Below, one piece after another: positions 52,049-61,442 of a DNA stretch of 64,000 nucleotides. Numbering within the stretch: the stretch's first letter is position 1; each line of letters begins with the position of its first letter. A program made the translations under genes and the position numbers. Location of the stretch: positions 45,665-109,664 of the forward strand of contig JAEXUD010000027.1 of assembly GCA_023453025.1 (NCBI GenBank). Direction: 5' to 3'. The notes beneath the pieces were generated by a model, which did not search any database, had not been told where the DNA came from, and worked only from the letters and a program-made list of their open reading frames with translations. The DNA comes from Bacillota bacterium. GTDB taxonomy: Bacteria; Bacillota; Clostridia; Tissierellales; Sedimentibacteraceae.

Positions 52049-53332
52049 TTATCCTCCGTAACCCGTAAGTCTCGGCAGCCATAGAACCACATCGGGCATG
52101 TACGCAAGCGCTACCATAATGATAAACGCAGCGAATGCGAAAGGCCAAATCGTCTTACACAGCTTGTTGAACGGGATCCCTGATACGTTGGAAGTAACGA
52201 AAAGCACTACACCGACAGGCGGAGTAATATATCCGATTGTCAAAAGTACTGAGAATATAATTCCAAAATGTACAGGATCCATTCCTATAGACATAGCGAG
52301 TGGAAACATTACGGGGTTAAAGACCATAGCCATAGTTCCAGTGTCAAGTAAACAGCCGCCAATCATTAAAATTACGATGATAACTGCGGTAATAAGTGTA
52401 CTACTGTCTGTTACGCTGTTGACCACCTGAATGAGTTGTGCCGGAATACCGCTTCGAGTCATGCTCCACGCGATAACGCCACCAAAGGAAATCATGAGCA
52501 GAATGCCGCCGCCCATTATTGAGCCATGAAGAAATACACCAGGGAGCTTCTTCCAGTCTAATTCGCGGTAGATCGCACTTGCAATCAGTGCGGAAATGCA
52601 GGATACAGCACCAGCTTCGGTAGCTGTAAATAATCCACCGACTACGCCACCAATTATGATACCTGGCACTATAAGTGCTGGCAGTGCCACAATAAATGTT
52701 TTACCGATTCTTTTTAATGAAATATTATCAATGGACTTACCAAAACCGAGCTTATACGTGTAAAACAAAATTAGCCCGCAAAACATTAAAACAAGTAGAA
52801 TTCCTGGCACGATACCTGCAATGAACATTGCCTGTATAGATGTATTAGTCAGCATACAGTACATGATGAAGGATGTGCTTGGTGGTATTATCGGTCCCAG
52901 AATTGAAGAAGCTGCAACGAGTGATCCTGTGAATTCGTCTGGATAACCATCATTGCGCAGCTCAGGCACTAAAACGCCACAAAGCATAGATGCAACACCG
53001 TTAGGTGAACCTAAGATTGCGGAAAGCAGTGCAGCAATCAAAACACAGGAATAAGCCATACCTCCTTTCAACCAGCCTACAATCTCACGAATGAAGTTAA
53101 GAAGACGCTTTGTAACACCACCTTCATTCATAATCTCTCCCGCTAAGATGAAGAAAGGCAGGCATGTGAGAGAGGTCGTATTAATCTGGTCGAAAAGCCG
53201 CTGAATGATTACAAGCATATATGCCGAATTTCCGAGACTTATTGTATGTATCGTACCCATTAGTCCAAGAACGAAAGCAATAGGCACACCAATAATCAAT
53301 AGTACTATAAACGTCAACGAAGCTGCTAACAT
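52049..53332 (-). CDS. TRAP transporter large permease (DctM-type)
   Basis: 427 residues, about twelve membrane helices. Visible landmarks are LPFFILAGEIMNEGGVTKRL, SAILGSPNGVASMLCGVLVPE, SSILGPIIPPSTSFIMYC and the C-terminal TIGYITPPVGVVLFVTSNVSG. It is the ion-coupled transport subunit. The ATG follows GAGGAGG located inside the end of the DctQ-type gene, 3 bp after its stop. Confidence 0.95.
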   Translation of the reverse strand: MLAASLTFIVLLIIGVPIAFVLGLMGTIHTISLGNSAYMLVIIQRLFDQINTTSLTCLPFFILAGEIMNEGGVTKRLLNFIREIVGWLKGGMAYSCVLIAALLSAILGSPNGVASMLCGVLVPELRNDGYPDEFTGSLVAASSILGPIIPPSTSFIMYCMLTNTSIQAMFIAGIVPGILLVLMFCGLILFYTYKLGFGKSIDNISLKRIGKTFIVALPALIVPGIIIGGVVGGLFTATEAGAVSCISALIASAIYRELDWKKLPGVFLHGSIMGGGILLMISFGGVIAWSMTRSGIPAQLIQVVNSVTDSSTLITAVIIVILMIGGCLLDTGTMAMVFNPVMFPLAMSIGMDPVHFGIIFSVLLTIGYITPPVGVVLFVTSNVSGIPFNKLCKTIWPFAFAAFIIMVALAYMPDVVLWLPRLTGYGG

Positions 53333-53335
53333 TGC

Positions 53336-53845
53336 TTAATCCTCCTCTGCTTTGTGCTTAAAAAACACATTACTGATTAGTACAGGATAAAAGTCTATTG
53401 TGAAAATCATAAGAGAAATTAATCCTAGAAATATCCCATAATAAGGTACAGCTGCGGTGAATCCAGTCGCAGTACTGATGCTACTTACAACTGACGGTGC
53501 TGTCATTTTTTGGAATGTATAATATGTGAGAAATATAAAAAATATAGATAAAACTATGTTTGTAACCAATAGTAGTATCTTCTGAACCTTGTCCGAAAAC
53601 TTGTTAGTTACAAGATCAAAGGATACCAAATTATGCTTATAATATGCGGCTGAGCCTCCAAAGAAAGCGCAAAATATCAGTAGAATACGTATGACCTCAT
53701 CAGACCATATAAAAGTCATTCCAAATATATAGCGCCTCACGACCTCGATTGTCATGATGGTAAGCATTGCTACAACCGTCAGGACAGCAATAAAACTTAG
53801 TAGTTTAAACCATAATTCTGTAAATCTATGGTAAAGCTTAATCAT
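53336..53845 (-). CDS. TRAP transporter small permease (DctQ-type)
   Basis: 169 residues with four membrane helices (about 13-33, 47-62, 86-108, 129-150). TIEVVRRYIFGMTFIWSDEVIRILLIF and the following GGSAAYYKHNLVSFDLV are typical of DctQ. It forms the membrane complex with the DctM-type subunit. It starts at ATG 53845 behind AGGAGG, 53 bp after the binding-protein gene. Confidence 0.93.
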   Translation of the reverse strand: MIKLYHRFTELWFKLLSFIAVLTVVAMLTIMTIEVVRRYIFGMTFIWSDEVIRILLIFCAFFGGSAAYYKHNLVSFDLVTNKFSDKVQKILLLVTNIVLSIFFIFLTYYTFQKMTAPSVVSSISTATGFTAAVPYYGIFLGLISLMIFTIDFYPVLISNVFFKHKAEED

Positions 53846-53898
53846 GGACTGTTCCTCCTATGTAAGTATTTGTCATTGGATTCTTATCCAGCATGCTT

Positions 53899-55002
53899 TT
53901 ATTGCTTACTTTTCTGTAAAGATTGAGCTTTTTCGATAAATTCTTTATACATAGGATCTTCTTCAGATTTCTTCTCGTAAAGAGGAAGCATTTTCTCAAT
54001 CCATACATCTCTGTCTTCAATTGTATTAAATTCAATGCCGTTATCTATACAATCCTGTCGTCCATGTGAATCCCAGTCGTAAATAGCCTCAGTCATATAC
54101 CACTCATCTGTCTCTGCAAAGCATTGCATAATCAGGTCAAAATATCCTTCAGGCAGCGATTCGATAATTGCGTCACTCATAACAGCCATAGAAAGAAACG
54201 GATAGAAGCCGATTTCGGAGATATAATTAACAACTTCGTAGTGTTTCTGCATTGAGACTGACGTTGCATTAATCTCCTCGCCGTCGATAACTTTATTCTG
54301 AAGCGAACTGTACAAATCCGTATATGTAATGTTCACAGGATTGGCTCCAATGGCCTTCAGAGCCTCGTCAATAACCGGATTACCTATGGATCGTATCTTA
54401 AGTCCTTTTATATCGTCAATAGTCTTAATAGGCTTTTTAATCGTTGCAAACTGGCGCATTCCGAACTCTGTCATGCTTATGATTGTAATACCGTCAAGCT
54501 CATCGTTTACTCTTTTGCGGAGTGCCTTCCACTCATCAGACTGCATGACTGCCCATTCCTGTTCATAGGAGCCGATGAGAAACGGAAGCTGAAATACTTC
54601 AAAGTAAGGAACATATTGTGACACTGTGCCAGTACCGCAACCTGTGATATCTATAGAGCCTTCCATGCACTGTGCAAAGGTACTCTGCTCATTACCGAGT
54701 GCACCATTAAAGACCTGCTCAATAACGATCTTTCCACCAGAGCGTTCTTTTAAGAGAGCAATCGCTTTCTCAGTGGCAATACCGGAGCCGCTACGTGGGG
54801 ACCCCGTGGAGGCAAAAGTCAGATGTACATCCTTGTCAAAATTAATTTCTTCCCACCAATTTTCACCCTTAGCTACTGTCCCGGATGGCATTTCACCTGG
54901 GGTTTTTCCTGATTCTTCATTTGAATCAGATGACGAGTTGCACGCTGTAAATAATAATAAAAACATTGTAAGACATAGAAATAAAGCAACTAGTTTTTTC
55001 AT
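53899..55002 (-). CDS. TRAP solute-binding lipoprotein (DctP-type)
   Basis: 367 residues. The lipobox FTAC (Cys21) is followed by a Ser/Asp/Glu-rich linker. The DctP fold is shown by LKIRSIGNPVIDEALKAIGANPVNITYTDLYSSLQNKVIDGEE (in short: KIRS, P-V-N, E-Y/L-S-LQ-x-x-x-IDG-E), with the conserved Arg of KIRS that normally binds a carboxylate. It captures the operon's substrate outside the membrane. First gene of the operon, with a 130-nt leader. Confidence 0.95.
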   Translation of the reverse strand: MKKLVALFLCLTMFLLLFTACNSSSDSNEESGKTPGEMPSGTVAKGENWWEEINFDKDVHLTFASTGSPRSGSGIATEKAIALLKERSGGKIVIEQVFNGALGNEQSTFAQCMEGSIDITGCGTGTVSQYVPYFEVFQLPFLIGSYEQEWAVMQSDEWKALRKRVNDELDGITIISMTEFGMRQFATIKKPIKTIDDIKGLKIRSIGNPVIDEALKAIGANPVNITYTDLYSSLQNKVIDGEEINATSVSMQKHYEVVNYISEIGFYPFLSMAVMSDAIIESLPEGYFDLIMQCFAETDEWYMTEAIYDWDSHGRQDCIDNGIEFNTIEDRDVWIEKMLPLYEKKSEEDPMYKEFIEKAQSLQKSKQ

Positions 55003-55105
55003 TTTTATCCTCCTTTTTATAAAAAAATTTTATGTATTTTAAATTGTTCTATCACAAAAAAATCATGGCAATCACCTCTTATTATTCGATATTTAATATT
55101 TGATA

Positions 55106-55162
55106 TTTGATATTTTATCAAATTATATCAATCATATTATCATTGATATATGTAAATGTCAA
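55106..55162 (-). promoter_or_regulatory. TRAP operon promoter with two operator palindromes
   Basis: On the minus strand TTGACA (55157-55162) and TAATAT (55134-55139) are spaced 17 bp. TATATCAAT (55124-55132) and ATTGATATA (55142-55150) form perfect 9-bp arms around the -10 box, and TTTGATAtttTATCAAA (55106-55122) follows at about +12. The last matches the palindrome at the GntR promoter (49016-49032). Confidence 0.65.
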
Positions 55163-55265
55163 TATAAAAAAACAGAAAAAACAACTATACTTAGGTTCAT
55201 ACTATCGCTCAGGATGAAATAAATAGGCTTTTCATACTATTCTGGGTTTCCACCTGTATCATAAC

Positions 55266-55294
55266 TTGAATTTGCCTTCTATATATTATATAAT
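55266..55294 (+). promoter_or_regulatory. Promoter of the LUD-domain gene
   Basis: TTGAAT (55266-55271) and TATAAT (55289-55294) are spaced 17 bp, about 35 bp before ATG 55328. A stray GCTCAGGATGA fragment of the dispersed repeat lies upstream near 55206. Confidence 0.6.
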
Positions 55295-55327
55295 TGTATT
55301 GATTGATAGAATAATAGGAGGGATAAA

Positions 55328-55963
55328 ATGGATTTTTTAAAAGAAGGTTTTAAGGTAAAGAGCGAGACTATAATTAAAAATCTCCAAAAAAGAGGCATGG
55401 AAGGTTACTACGCAGAAACTAAAGAAGAAGCAATTGAAATGGTTATGTCCATGATTAAACAGGATGATGTTGTTTCTTGGGGCGGTTCCTACACTATTGA
55501 TGAATTGGGTGTAAAAAAGCTTCTTGAAGAAAAGCAGATTTCTATAATCGACAGAGATAAGGCAAAGACTCCGGAAGAAAGAATTAAGCTGATGAAGCAG
55601 GCTTTGACTGCTGATGTATTCTTGACAAGTACAAATGCCATCACAATGGATGGGGAATTAATGAATGTTGACGCAAACGGAAACAGATTGGCTGCTTATA
55701 GTTATGGTCCTGATTCAGTTATTGTTGTAGCAGGCATGAACAAGGTTGTTCCTGAATTAAGCGCTGCACTTGGCAAGATCAGATCTGATTCTACAGTTCC
55801 TAATACATTCAGAACTAATTCGCAGCCGCCCTGTCACTTTACAGGAAAATGCTCAGAGTGCACTTCAAAAGAAACAATATGCTGTCAAATATTAACTACT
55901 AGATGCTGCAAGCCTCAAAACAGAATCAAGGTAATACTGGTAGGAGAACATTTAGGATTCTAA
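55328..55963 (+). CDS. LUD-domain protein (LutC/DUF162 type)
   Basis: 211 residues. DVVSWGGSYTIDELGVKKLLEE, TSTNAITMDGELMNVDANGNRLA and the Cys-rich tail PPCHFTGKCSECTSKETICC match the stand-alone LUD proteins common in Clostridia. Relatives in the LutABC complex act in lactate oxidation, but this short form without LutA/LutB partners has no assigned reaction. GGAGGG precedes the ATG. Single gene, not clearly tied to sbcDC downstream. Confidence 0.88.
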   Translation: MDFLKEGFKVKSETIIKNLQKRGMEGYYAETKEEAIEMVMSMIKQDDVVSWGGSYTIDELGVKKLLEEKQISIIDRDKAKTPEERIKLMKQALTADVFLTSTNAITMDGELMNVDANGNRLAAYSYGPDSVIVVAGMNKVVPELSAALGKIRSDSTVPNTFRTNSQPPCHFTGKCSECTSKETICCQILTTRCCKPQNRIKVILVGEHLGF

Positions 55964-56049
55964 TTATAAATAATAACGCAGAGGGAGGGTCTTGTGCCCT
56001 CCCCTGCGATTTGCAACATTCGATTCTATAGTTATAGAAAGGAGAAAAA

Positions 56050-57177
56050 ATGAAAATAATCCATACATCCGACTGGCATTTGGGAATCAGTCTTCACAGC
56101 ACATCGCTGGTAGAAGAACAAAATAATTTCATTGATTTTTTAATAAATACTGTCAAGGAACAAAATATTGATGCGGTTATGATTGCAGGTGATATTTTTG
56201 ATCATTCCGTATCCAGCTCGGAAGCTATTTCTCTGTACAATTATGCCGTTACAAAATTGTGCAAGGAAATAGGAGTTCCTGTAATTATATCAGCAGGAAA
56301 TCATGACGGAGCAGCCAGACTGGCATCATGCAGCGAACTTTTAAAAAAATCAAATCTCTATATATTCGGGAAACTCACAAAGGAAGTAAGCTGTGTTGAA
56401 TTAAACAATATAACTGTTTACACTCTGCCCTATTTTAATGCTGACGAGGTTAAGGCTCTCTTCCCTGATGAAAAAATAGGCAGCTATTCAGATGCGATGA
56501 ATTGTGTCTTGCAAAATATAAAAAAGCAATTTAAACCAAACAATAAAAACATTCTTATGTGCCACTGCTTTGTAAGCGGCTCAATTCTTTCAGAAAGTGA
56601 CAGAGCTGCGATGGTGGGAGGCTCCTCGGCTATTCCCGCAGACATTTTTGAAGGCTTTGATTACATAGCGCTGGGACATTTACACAAGGCTCAGAACAGA
56701 GGTTCAAATTTAAGATACAGCGGTTCTCCTCTCAAATATTCCTTCAGCGAAGCTGAGCATTTGAAGTCTGTCACAATATTAGACGTTGAGGATTATGTTA
56801 AAATAGAAGAATTAGAGGTAGTTCCGCTGAGAGAAACAAGAGTTATTAAAGGTACCTTTGATGAGGTTCTGGCAACAGCTGAGCATGATACAAAAAGAGA
56901 GGATTACATTAAGATTGAGATAAGCGACAGATATGCAGGCATGGAGGCGGTGGAGCTCTTTAGAAGCTATTATCCTAATTTGCTTAATATTTCAGGCAAG
57001 ATGAATGAAACAGAAGAAAATCAGCTTACTGTGGAGGAATTGTACAACCTCTCCTCCGATGACATATTAGAAAGATTTTTCAAAGAAATAACAGGTGATG
57101 AATTGTCCGAGGAACAAAAAAACTTGTTCAGAGAAGCTATGGCAGCAATTGAAAATGAGGAGTGTGTTGAGCAATGA
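56050..57177 (+). CDS. sbcD: Exonuclease SbcD (Mre11-type)
   Basis: 375 residues. Manganese-phosphoesterase motifs: SDWHLGI near the N-terminus, AGDIFDH, GNHDGAAR, MCHCFVSG and ALGHLHKAQ. With SbcC it forms the nuclease that cuts hairpins and processes double-strand breaks. Full length. GAAAGGAG precedes ATG 56050. Its stop overlaps the sbcC start by 4 bp, so the two are coupled. Confidence 0.95.
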   Translation: MKIIHTSDWHLGISLHSTSLVEEQNNFIDFLINTVKEQNIDAVMIAGDIFDHSVSSSEAISLYNYAVTKLCKEIGVPVIISAGNHDGAARLASCSELLKKSNLYIFGKLTKEVSCVELNNITVYTLPYFNADEVKALFPDEKIGSYSDAMNCVLQNIKKQFKPNNKNILMCHCFVSGSILSESDRAAMVGGSSAIPADIFEGFDYIALGHLHKAQNRGSNLRYSGSPLKYSFSEAEHLKSVTILDVEDYVKIEELEVVPLRETRVIKGTFDEVLATAEHDTKREDYIKIEISDRYAGMEAVELFRSYYPNLLNISGKMNETEENQLTVEELYNLSSDDILERFFKEITGDELSEEQKNLFREAMAAIENEECVEQ

Positions 57178-60100
57178 TTCCAATTAGATTAACCTTTCAG
57201 GCATTTGGGCCATATGTTAAAAAACAGGAAGTGGATTTTCAAAAATTTGCCGATTCCGGAGTGTTTTTAATTCATGGCATTACCGGCTCAGGAAAAACCA
57301 CCATACTTGATGCCATGACCTATGCTTTGTATGGCAAATCAAGCGGCGGACAGCGCGGTGATATAACTGCCATGAGATGCCAGATGGCAAAGGAGGACAT
57401 ACCCACTGAGGTTGAATTCACATATAAAATTTCTGAAAGAACGTATAAGTTTACGAGAACCATCAACATCAGAACGAAAAGAAATGGAAATAAAGAATAC
57501 AGTGTTTCACAAAATGCGTTATTTTTAAATAAGGAAGGCATTTTTGTACCGTTTTTCGAGAATCCGAAAATTAAAGATATAGAGCAAAAATCCTGCGAAT
57601 TGATTGGTCTTAATCATGAGCAGTTCATACAGGTTATAATGCTCCCTCAAGGGAAATTTGAAAAGCTTTTAATGGCAAAATCCGATGAAAAGGAAGCTAT
57701 TCTTGTTACCTTGTTTAATGCGGAAAAATGGCAGGAAGCTGCTGAATGGATTTGCAGTCAAGCCAGAAGCATCTCAAGAGATATTGTATTAAAAAGAGAA
57801 AACATCAATGTTCTGCTCAAATCTGAGCAGGCAGATTCCATTGAGGATTTAAACAGCCAGGCAAGAGACTTATCGCTTGCTATTAATGAAAGCTTAAAAG
57901 AAAAACAAGAAAAATCAGAACTGCTCTCCGAAGAAAAAACCAGGTATCAACTGCAGAAGGATTTATTTAATTTATTTGAAGAAAAGGGCAAGGTTGAAAA
58001 AGAGCTGGATAAAATCAAGGAAAAAGATGATTTTATAAACAAGCTTCAAATAAAGCTTGAAAAAGGAAAAAAGGCTCTCAATGTTTCTCAAAAATATAAC
58101 TTGGTTATGAATATGCACAAGCAGCTTCAAGAAACAAAGCAAAAGCTTGAAAAAGAAGAAAAAAACAACTTAAGCTGTGTTGCAAACAAAACAAGGTCTG
58201 AGCAAGAGCTTGAGATATTGAAGAAAAACAGTGAGCATATTGAAAAACTCAAGGAAAACAAAATTAAATCCGAACAGTTAATTGATGTTTACAAGGAAAT
58301 TGCAAAAGCTGAAATTGAAGCAGAAACTGAACTTCAGAAACTTAATAGGCTCAATGATGAAATTGCCGGCAAACAAAAGCTTTCTGAAAGCTCCAAGGAA
58401 AAGCTTAGTTTTTACACCGAGCAGAAGGAATTTATATTTAATAATTACAGCATGAAGCTTCCTGAGCTAAAGGATAGGTCTGAAAAATTTCTTATTTTGG
58501 ATAAAAAAGCAAATGAGCTTAAATTAATTAACGAAGAAATAGCCAAATCAAAAAGTAACATTGATAAACTGAATAAGCAGCTTGAAAAATATAAAAAGAC
58601 GGCAGATTTAAAGAAACGTGAATATGATTCAGCATACAGCAAATACATAGAAGGCTCTGCATTCTTAATAAGCGAAGGTTTGAATGACGGTCAGGAATGC
58701 CCTGTCTGCGGAAGCATACACCACCCTAAAAAAGCACATCGCACAGATGATAGTGTTGATATATCAAATGTAAAATCCTTAAGCTCAGAAATAGATCATA
58801 TCAATTCTGAAGCCAATGAAATATTAAATTCAATTGCCAGGCAGGATGCTGTATTAGCCTCCAAAACAGAAAGACTGGGTGAACTCCAAAGCGAATATGA
58901 TATATTAGCAGAAAGCTTAAGCCAGTGGTCCAGGGAGGATACTCTGTCGCTGTTAAAGAAGGCCGAAGCCGAAACCGGCAGATTAAACGATATAATCAAG
59001 GAAGAAACAAAGCTTTCTTCAACTGTTAATAAATCAGATAAGGAGCTTTCCGAATTAACCGCAAGGATGACTGTGCAAAACAAGCTAAATGAAGAAAAAT
59101 CAGCCAGGTTTAATTCCTTAAGTGAACGAAGGCTGGAAGGCATAACCAGTGAAGCTGAGTTACAGAAGATAATAAATACCTATAAAATTGAAGTTGACAG
59201 CTACACCAACGAATTAAACCGCCTGACGGACAAAAGTAATATTGCTGAAAAGCTGCTCAGCGCTTCAAATGCAAGCTTAAAATTTTTGAAGGAAGACTCT
59301 GAAAATAAGAACAACGAATATGAAGCGGGAAAATCAGAATATTACCGACTGCTTGAGCAAAACGGCTTTGCAGATACTAAGGATCTGAAGTCATTTCTGG
59401 TTGAACAGGATGTTATTGATGACTGGGATAAGCAAATTCAAGCATATATCATTGATAAAGGCACTGCTTCAAAAAATTTAGAACGACTTGTAAAGCTGAC
59501 AGAAAATATGGAAAAGCCTGATATCGAAAAGATTGATAATTCCATAGCTGCCATGGAAAAAGTAATTACAGATCTTGAAAAGCAAATTACCTTAAACGGA
59601 GCAAAAAAAGAACGCATTGAAAAAACATCCAAAAAAACAGAAAAAGAACAAAAAAAATTGCAGGAAATGATTCAAAAATATGATATGTACAATAGCTTCG
59701 GAATTACGTTAAGAGGTGACCGAGGAATAAGCTTGCGGCGCTATGTATTAGGCGTGATGCTCACCTCTGTTACCATGGAAGCAAATCGGCTTCTGAAAAA
59801 TGTGCATGGCGGACGATATCAATTGTGCAGAACCTTTGAAGGAATGGGACGAACGAGAAAAGCCGGTCTGGACCTGGAGGTTCATGATTCATATTCCGGA
59901 GAAAAACGAAGCGTAGCAGGATTATCCGGCGGAGAAAAATTCCTTGTTTCACTTGCTTTATCTCTTGGACTTTCCGCAGTGGTCCAGGCACAATCCGGCG
60001 GTATCAGAATTGATACCATGTTTATAGATGAAGGCTTTGGAAGCTTGGACAGCTCCTCGATCAGAGATGCCATGAATATATTAGGCTCTGTTAAGGGTTC

Positions 60101-60212
60101 AAAAAGACTTGTGGGAATCATATCCCACGTCCAGATGCTGAAGGAAACAATTGAGTCAACTATATCGGTTGAAAAAAACAAATACGGCTCTACTTTGGTT
60201 GTTAAAAATTAA
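57174..60212 (+). CDS. sbcC: Exonuclease subunit SbcC (Rad50-type ATPase)
   Basis: 1,012 residues. Walker A GITGSGKTT (35-43) and the Q-loop region QFIQVIMLPQGKFEKLL are N-terminal; two long coiled coils (about 170-490 and 530-830) flank the zinc hook C509-P-V-C512. The C-terminal lobe has the signature LSGGEKFLVSLALSLGLS near 917 and Walker B FIDEGFGSLD near 946. ATP-driven partner of SbcD, joining DNA ends through the hook. Confidence 0.95.
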   Translation: MIPIRLTFQAFGPYVKKQEVDFQKFADSGVFLIHGITGSGKTTILDAMTYALYGKSSGGQRGDITAMRCQMAKEDIPTEVEFTYKISERTYKFTRTINIRTKRNGNKEYSVSQNALFLNKEGIFVPFFENPKIKDIEQKSCELIGLNHEQFIQVIMLPQGKFEKLLMAKSDEKEAILVTLFNAEKWQEAAEWICSQARSISRDIVLKRENINVLLKSEQADSIEDLNSQARDLSLAINESLKEKQEKSELLSEEKTRYQLQKDLFNLFEEKGKVEKELDKIKEKDDFINKLQIKLEKGKKALNVSQKYNLVMNMHKQLQETKQKLEKEEKNNLSCVANKTRSEQELEILKKNSEHIEKLKENKIKSEQLIDVYKEIAKAEIEAETELQKLNRLNDEIAGKQKLSESSKEKLSFYTEQKEFIFNNYSMKLPELKDRSEKFLILDKKANELKLINEEIAKSKSNIDKLNKQLEKYKKTADLKKREYDSAYSKYIEGSAFLISEGLNDGQECPVCGSIHHPKKAHRTDDSVDISNVKSLSSEIDHINSEANEILNSIARQDAVLASKTERLGELQSEYDILAESLSQWSREDTLSLLKKAEAETGRLNDIIKEETKLSSTVNKSDKELSELTARMTVQNKLNEEKSARFNSLSERRLEGITSEAELQKIINTYKIEVDSYTNELNRLTDKSNIAEKLLSASNASLKFLKEDSENKNNEYEAGKSEYYRLLEQNGFADTKDLKSFLVEQDVIDDWDKQIQAYIIDKGTASKNLERLVKLTENMEKPDIEKIDNSIAAMEKVITDLEKQITLNGAKKERIEKTSKKTEKEQKKLQEMIQKYDMYNSFGITLRGDRGISLRRYVLGVMLTSVTMEANRLLKNVHGGRYQLCRTFEGMGRTRKAGLDLEVHDSYSGEKRSVAGLSGGEKFLVSLALSLGLSAVVQAQSGGIRIDTMFIDEGFGSLDSSSIRDAMNILGSVKGSKRLVGIISHVQMLKETIESTISVEKNKYGSTLVVKN

Positions 60213-60250
60213 AACAAGTCATCCTGAAACTGCATTCAGGATGACTTGTT
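60213..60250. terminator. Convergent terminator between sbcC and degV
   Basis: Perfect 16-bp stem, AACAAGTCATCCTGAA (60213-60228) with its complement (60235-60250). Its TCATCCTGA / TCAGGATGA arms resemble the end of the dispersed GGAGATTCTTC repeat, so it may have come from one. Confidence 0.7.
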
Positions 60251-61126
60251 CTATGCATGGCGTTTGTCCCCAAAATAAAAAATCGTTAAAAGTCCCGGTC
60301 CGCAGTGTGCTCCAATTACAGCACCCAGGCTCATAATTGTTACTTTCGATATGGTTGGGAAGGTCTCAAGTATTTTCTCACGCATGAACTCCGCGTCGTC
60401 CAGACAATCGGCATGGTTTATGAATACCTCCTTGCCGTCCGGTTCAGTGAAATCCGTCTTCATCTTGTTAAGTATGTCGAGCATAGCAACCTTTCTGCCG
60501 CGAATTTTGTCGGCAACGACGAGTTTTCCGTCATCTGAAACATAAAGAACCGGCTTGATGGAAAGAAGTGACCCTACCAATGCGGCAGAATTCGAAACTC
60601 GTCCGCCGCGTTTAAGATAATTGAGGTCGTTCACCGTAAACCAGTGTATAATTTTAAGCTTATTAGCTTCTCCCCATTCTATTGTCTCGTCAAAGCTCTT
60701 GCCTTCATCTCTCAGCTTGACCATATAGTGCACCAGCATTCCGAGACCGCCCGATACACACAGGGTATCCATCAGGTAAAAGCGCTGATTAGGGTATTCT
60801 TCCTTTATCTTCTCCGCAGCATCCTCGGCATTTGTAAAAGAACTGGATATCCTGCGTGTCATATCAAGAAAGATAACGTCCTTTCCCATATCCATGAGTT
60901 TTTTAAAGAATTCATAATAAGTATATGTATTAATCATAGAAGTGCTCATTACAGCACCGTTTCTCATTCGCTTATATATCTTTTCTCTCGTTTCTTCTTT
61001 GCAGTCATCATCATACAGCTCATTATCCATCATATAAGTATAACGGATAATTGGTACATCATGCTCCTTGAAATATTCCTCGGGAAGATCTGCTGTCGAA
61101 GCTGCAGCAATTATGAAATCTGCCAT
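60251..61126 (-). CDS. DegV-family fatty-acid-binding protein
   Basis: 291 residues from ATG 61126, chosen because AAAGGAGG lies 8 bp upstream; the longer frame from 61165 includes that site. DegV/FakB proteins bind a fatty acid and present it to the kinase FakA. Visible are ASTADLPEEYF, the lipid-head-binding STSMINTYTYYEFF, DTLCVSGGLGMLVHY, LKRGGRVSNSAALVGSLLSIKP and the C-terminal GAVIGAHCGPG. No fakA nearby. The promoter carries two palindromes. Confidence 0.93.
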   Translation of the reverse strand: MADFIIAAASTADLPEEYFKEHDVPIIRYTYMMDNELYDDDCKEETREKIYKRMRNGAVMSTSMINTYTYYEFFKKLMDMGKDVIFLDMTRRISSSFTNAEDAAEKIKEEYPNQRFYLMDTLCVSGGLGMLVHYMVKLRDEGKSFDETIEWGEANKLKIIHWFTVNDLNYLKRGGRVSNSAALVGSLLSIKPVLYVSDDGKLVVADKIRGRKVAMLDILNKMKTDFTEPDGKEVFINHADCLDDAEFMREKILETFPTISKVTIMSLGAVIGAHCGPGLLTIFYFGDKRHA

Positions 61127-61186
61127 CTTATTTCCTCCTTTATTCTCTATAATCAAATTTAACATATCGCATATATTTTGTAATTA

Positions 61187-61233
61187 GACAAAAATAGTTT
61201 TTGTCATATTTTTTGACAAAAACCGTTTTTGTC
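61187..61233 (-). promoter_or_regulatory. Twin 19-bp palindromes over the degV promoter
   Basis: GACAAAAAtagTTTTTGTC (61187-61205) and GACAAAAAccgTTTTTGTC (61215-61233) have identical 8-bp arms and 3-bp centres and lie 28 bp apart centre to centre. On the minus strand, TTGTCA from the second and TATTTT from the first are spaced 17 bp as -35 and -10 boxes, 60-100 bp before degV. This looks like a repressor-controlled promoter. Confidence 0.6.
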
Positions 61234-61298
61234 AGTAGTGAACTTTTTGTTTCAAGCTGCAATTTGAGCTTTGATAGTAGAAATATACAAGGAGTTGA

Positions 61299-61391
61299 GC
61301 AATTTTGTCTACTATGTCAAGCCTTTCGGTTATCCTGCCTAGACCGGCATACATCGTTATCAAATACAAATGTTACTATTTGGGGAACCTT
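61299..61391 (-). pseudogene. Cyclophilin remnant, copy 1
   Basis: On the minus strand, KVPQIVTFVFDN (a cyclophilin-like N-terminus, 61356-61391) is joined out of frame to MYAGLGRITERLDIVDKIA (61299-61355), the conserved C-terminal part of peptidyl-prolyl isomerases. The catalytic core between them is deleted. Not functional. Confidence 0.6.
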
Positions 61392-61442
61392 TTTTGGGTA
61401 AATTCGTCATATAAATAAACACGTAATGAGGATAAATAAATT

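Noticed and set aside
53838..54035. 65-codon minus-strand frame overlapping the 3' end of the DctP-type gene
   Set aside because: It is in a different frame within a well-supported gene, has no family match and no separate ribosome site.
61187..61233. Possible start of a CRISPR-like array
   Set aside because: Only two units, each a perfect palindrome at a promoter; no spacers and no cas genes in the window.
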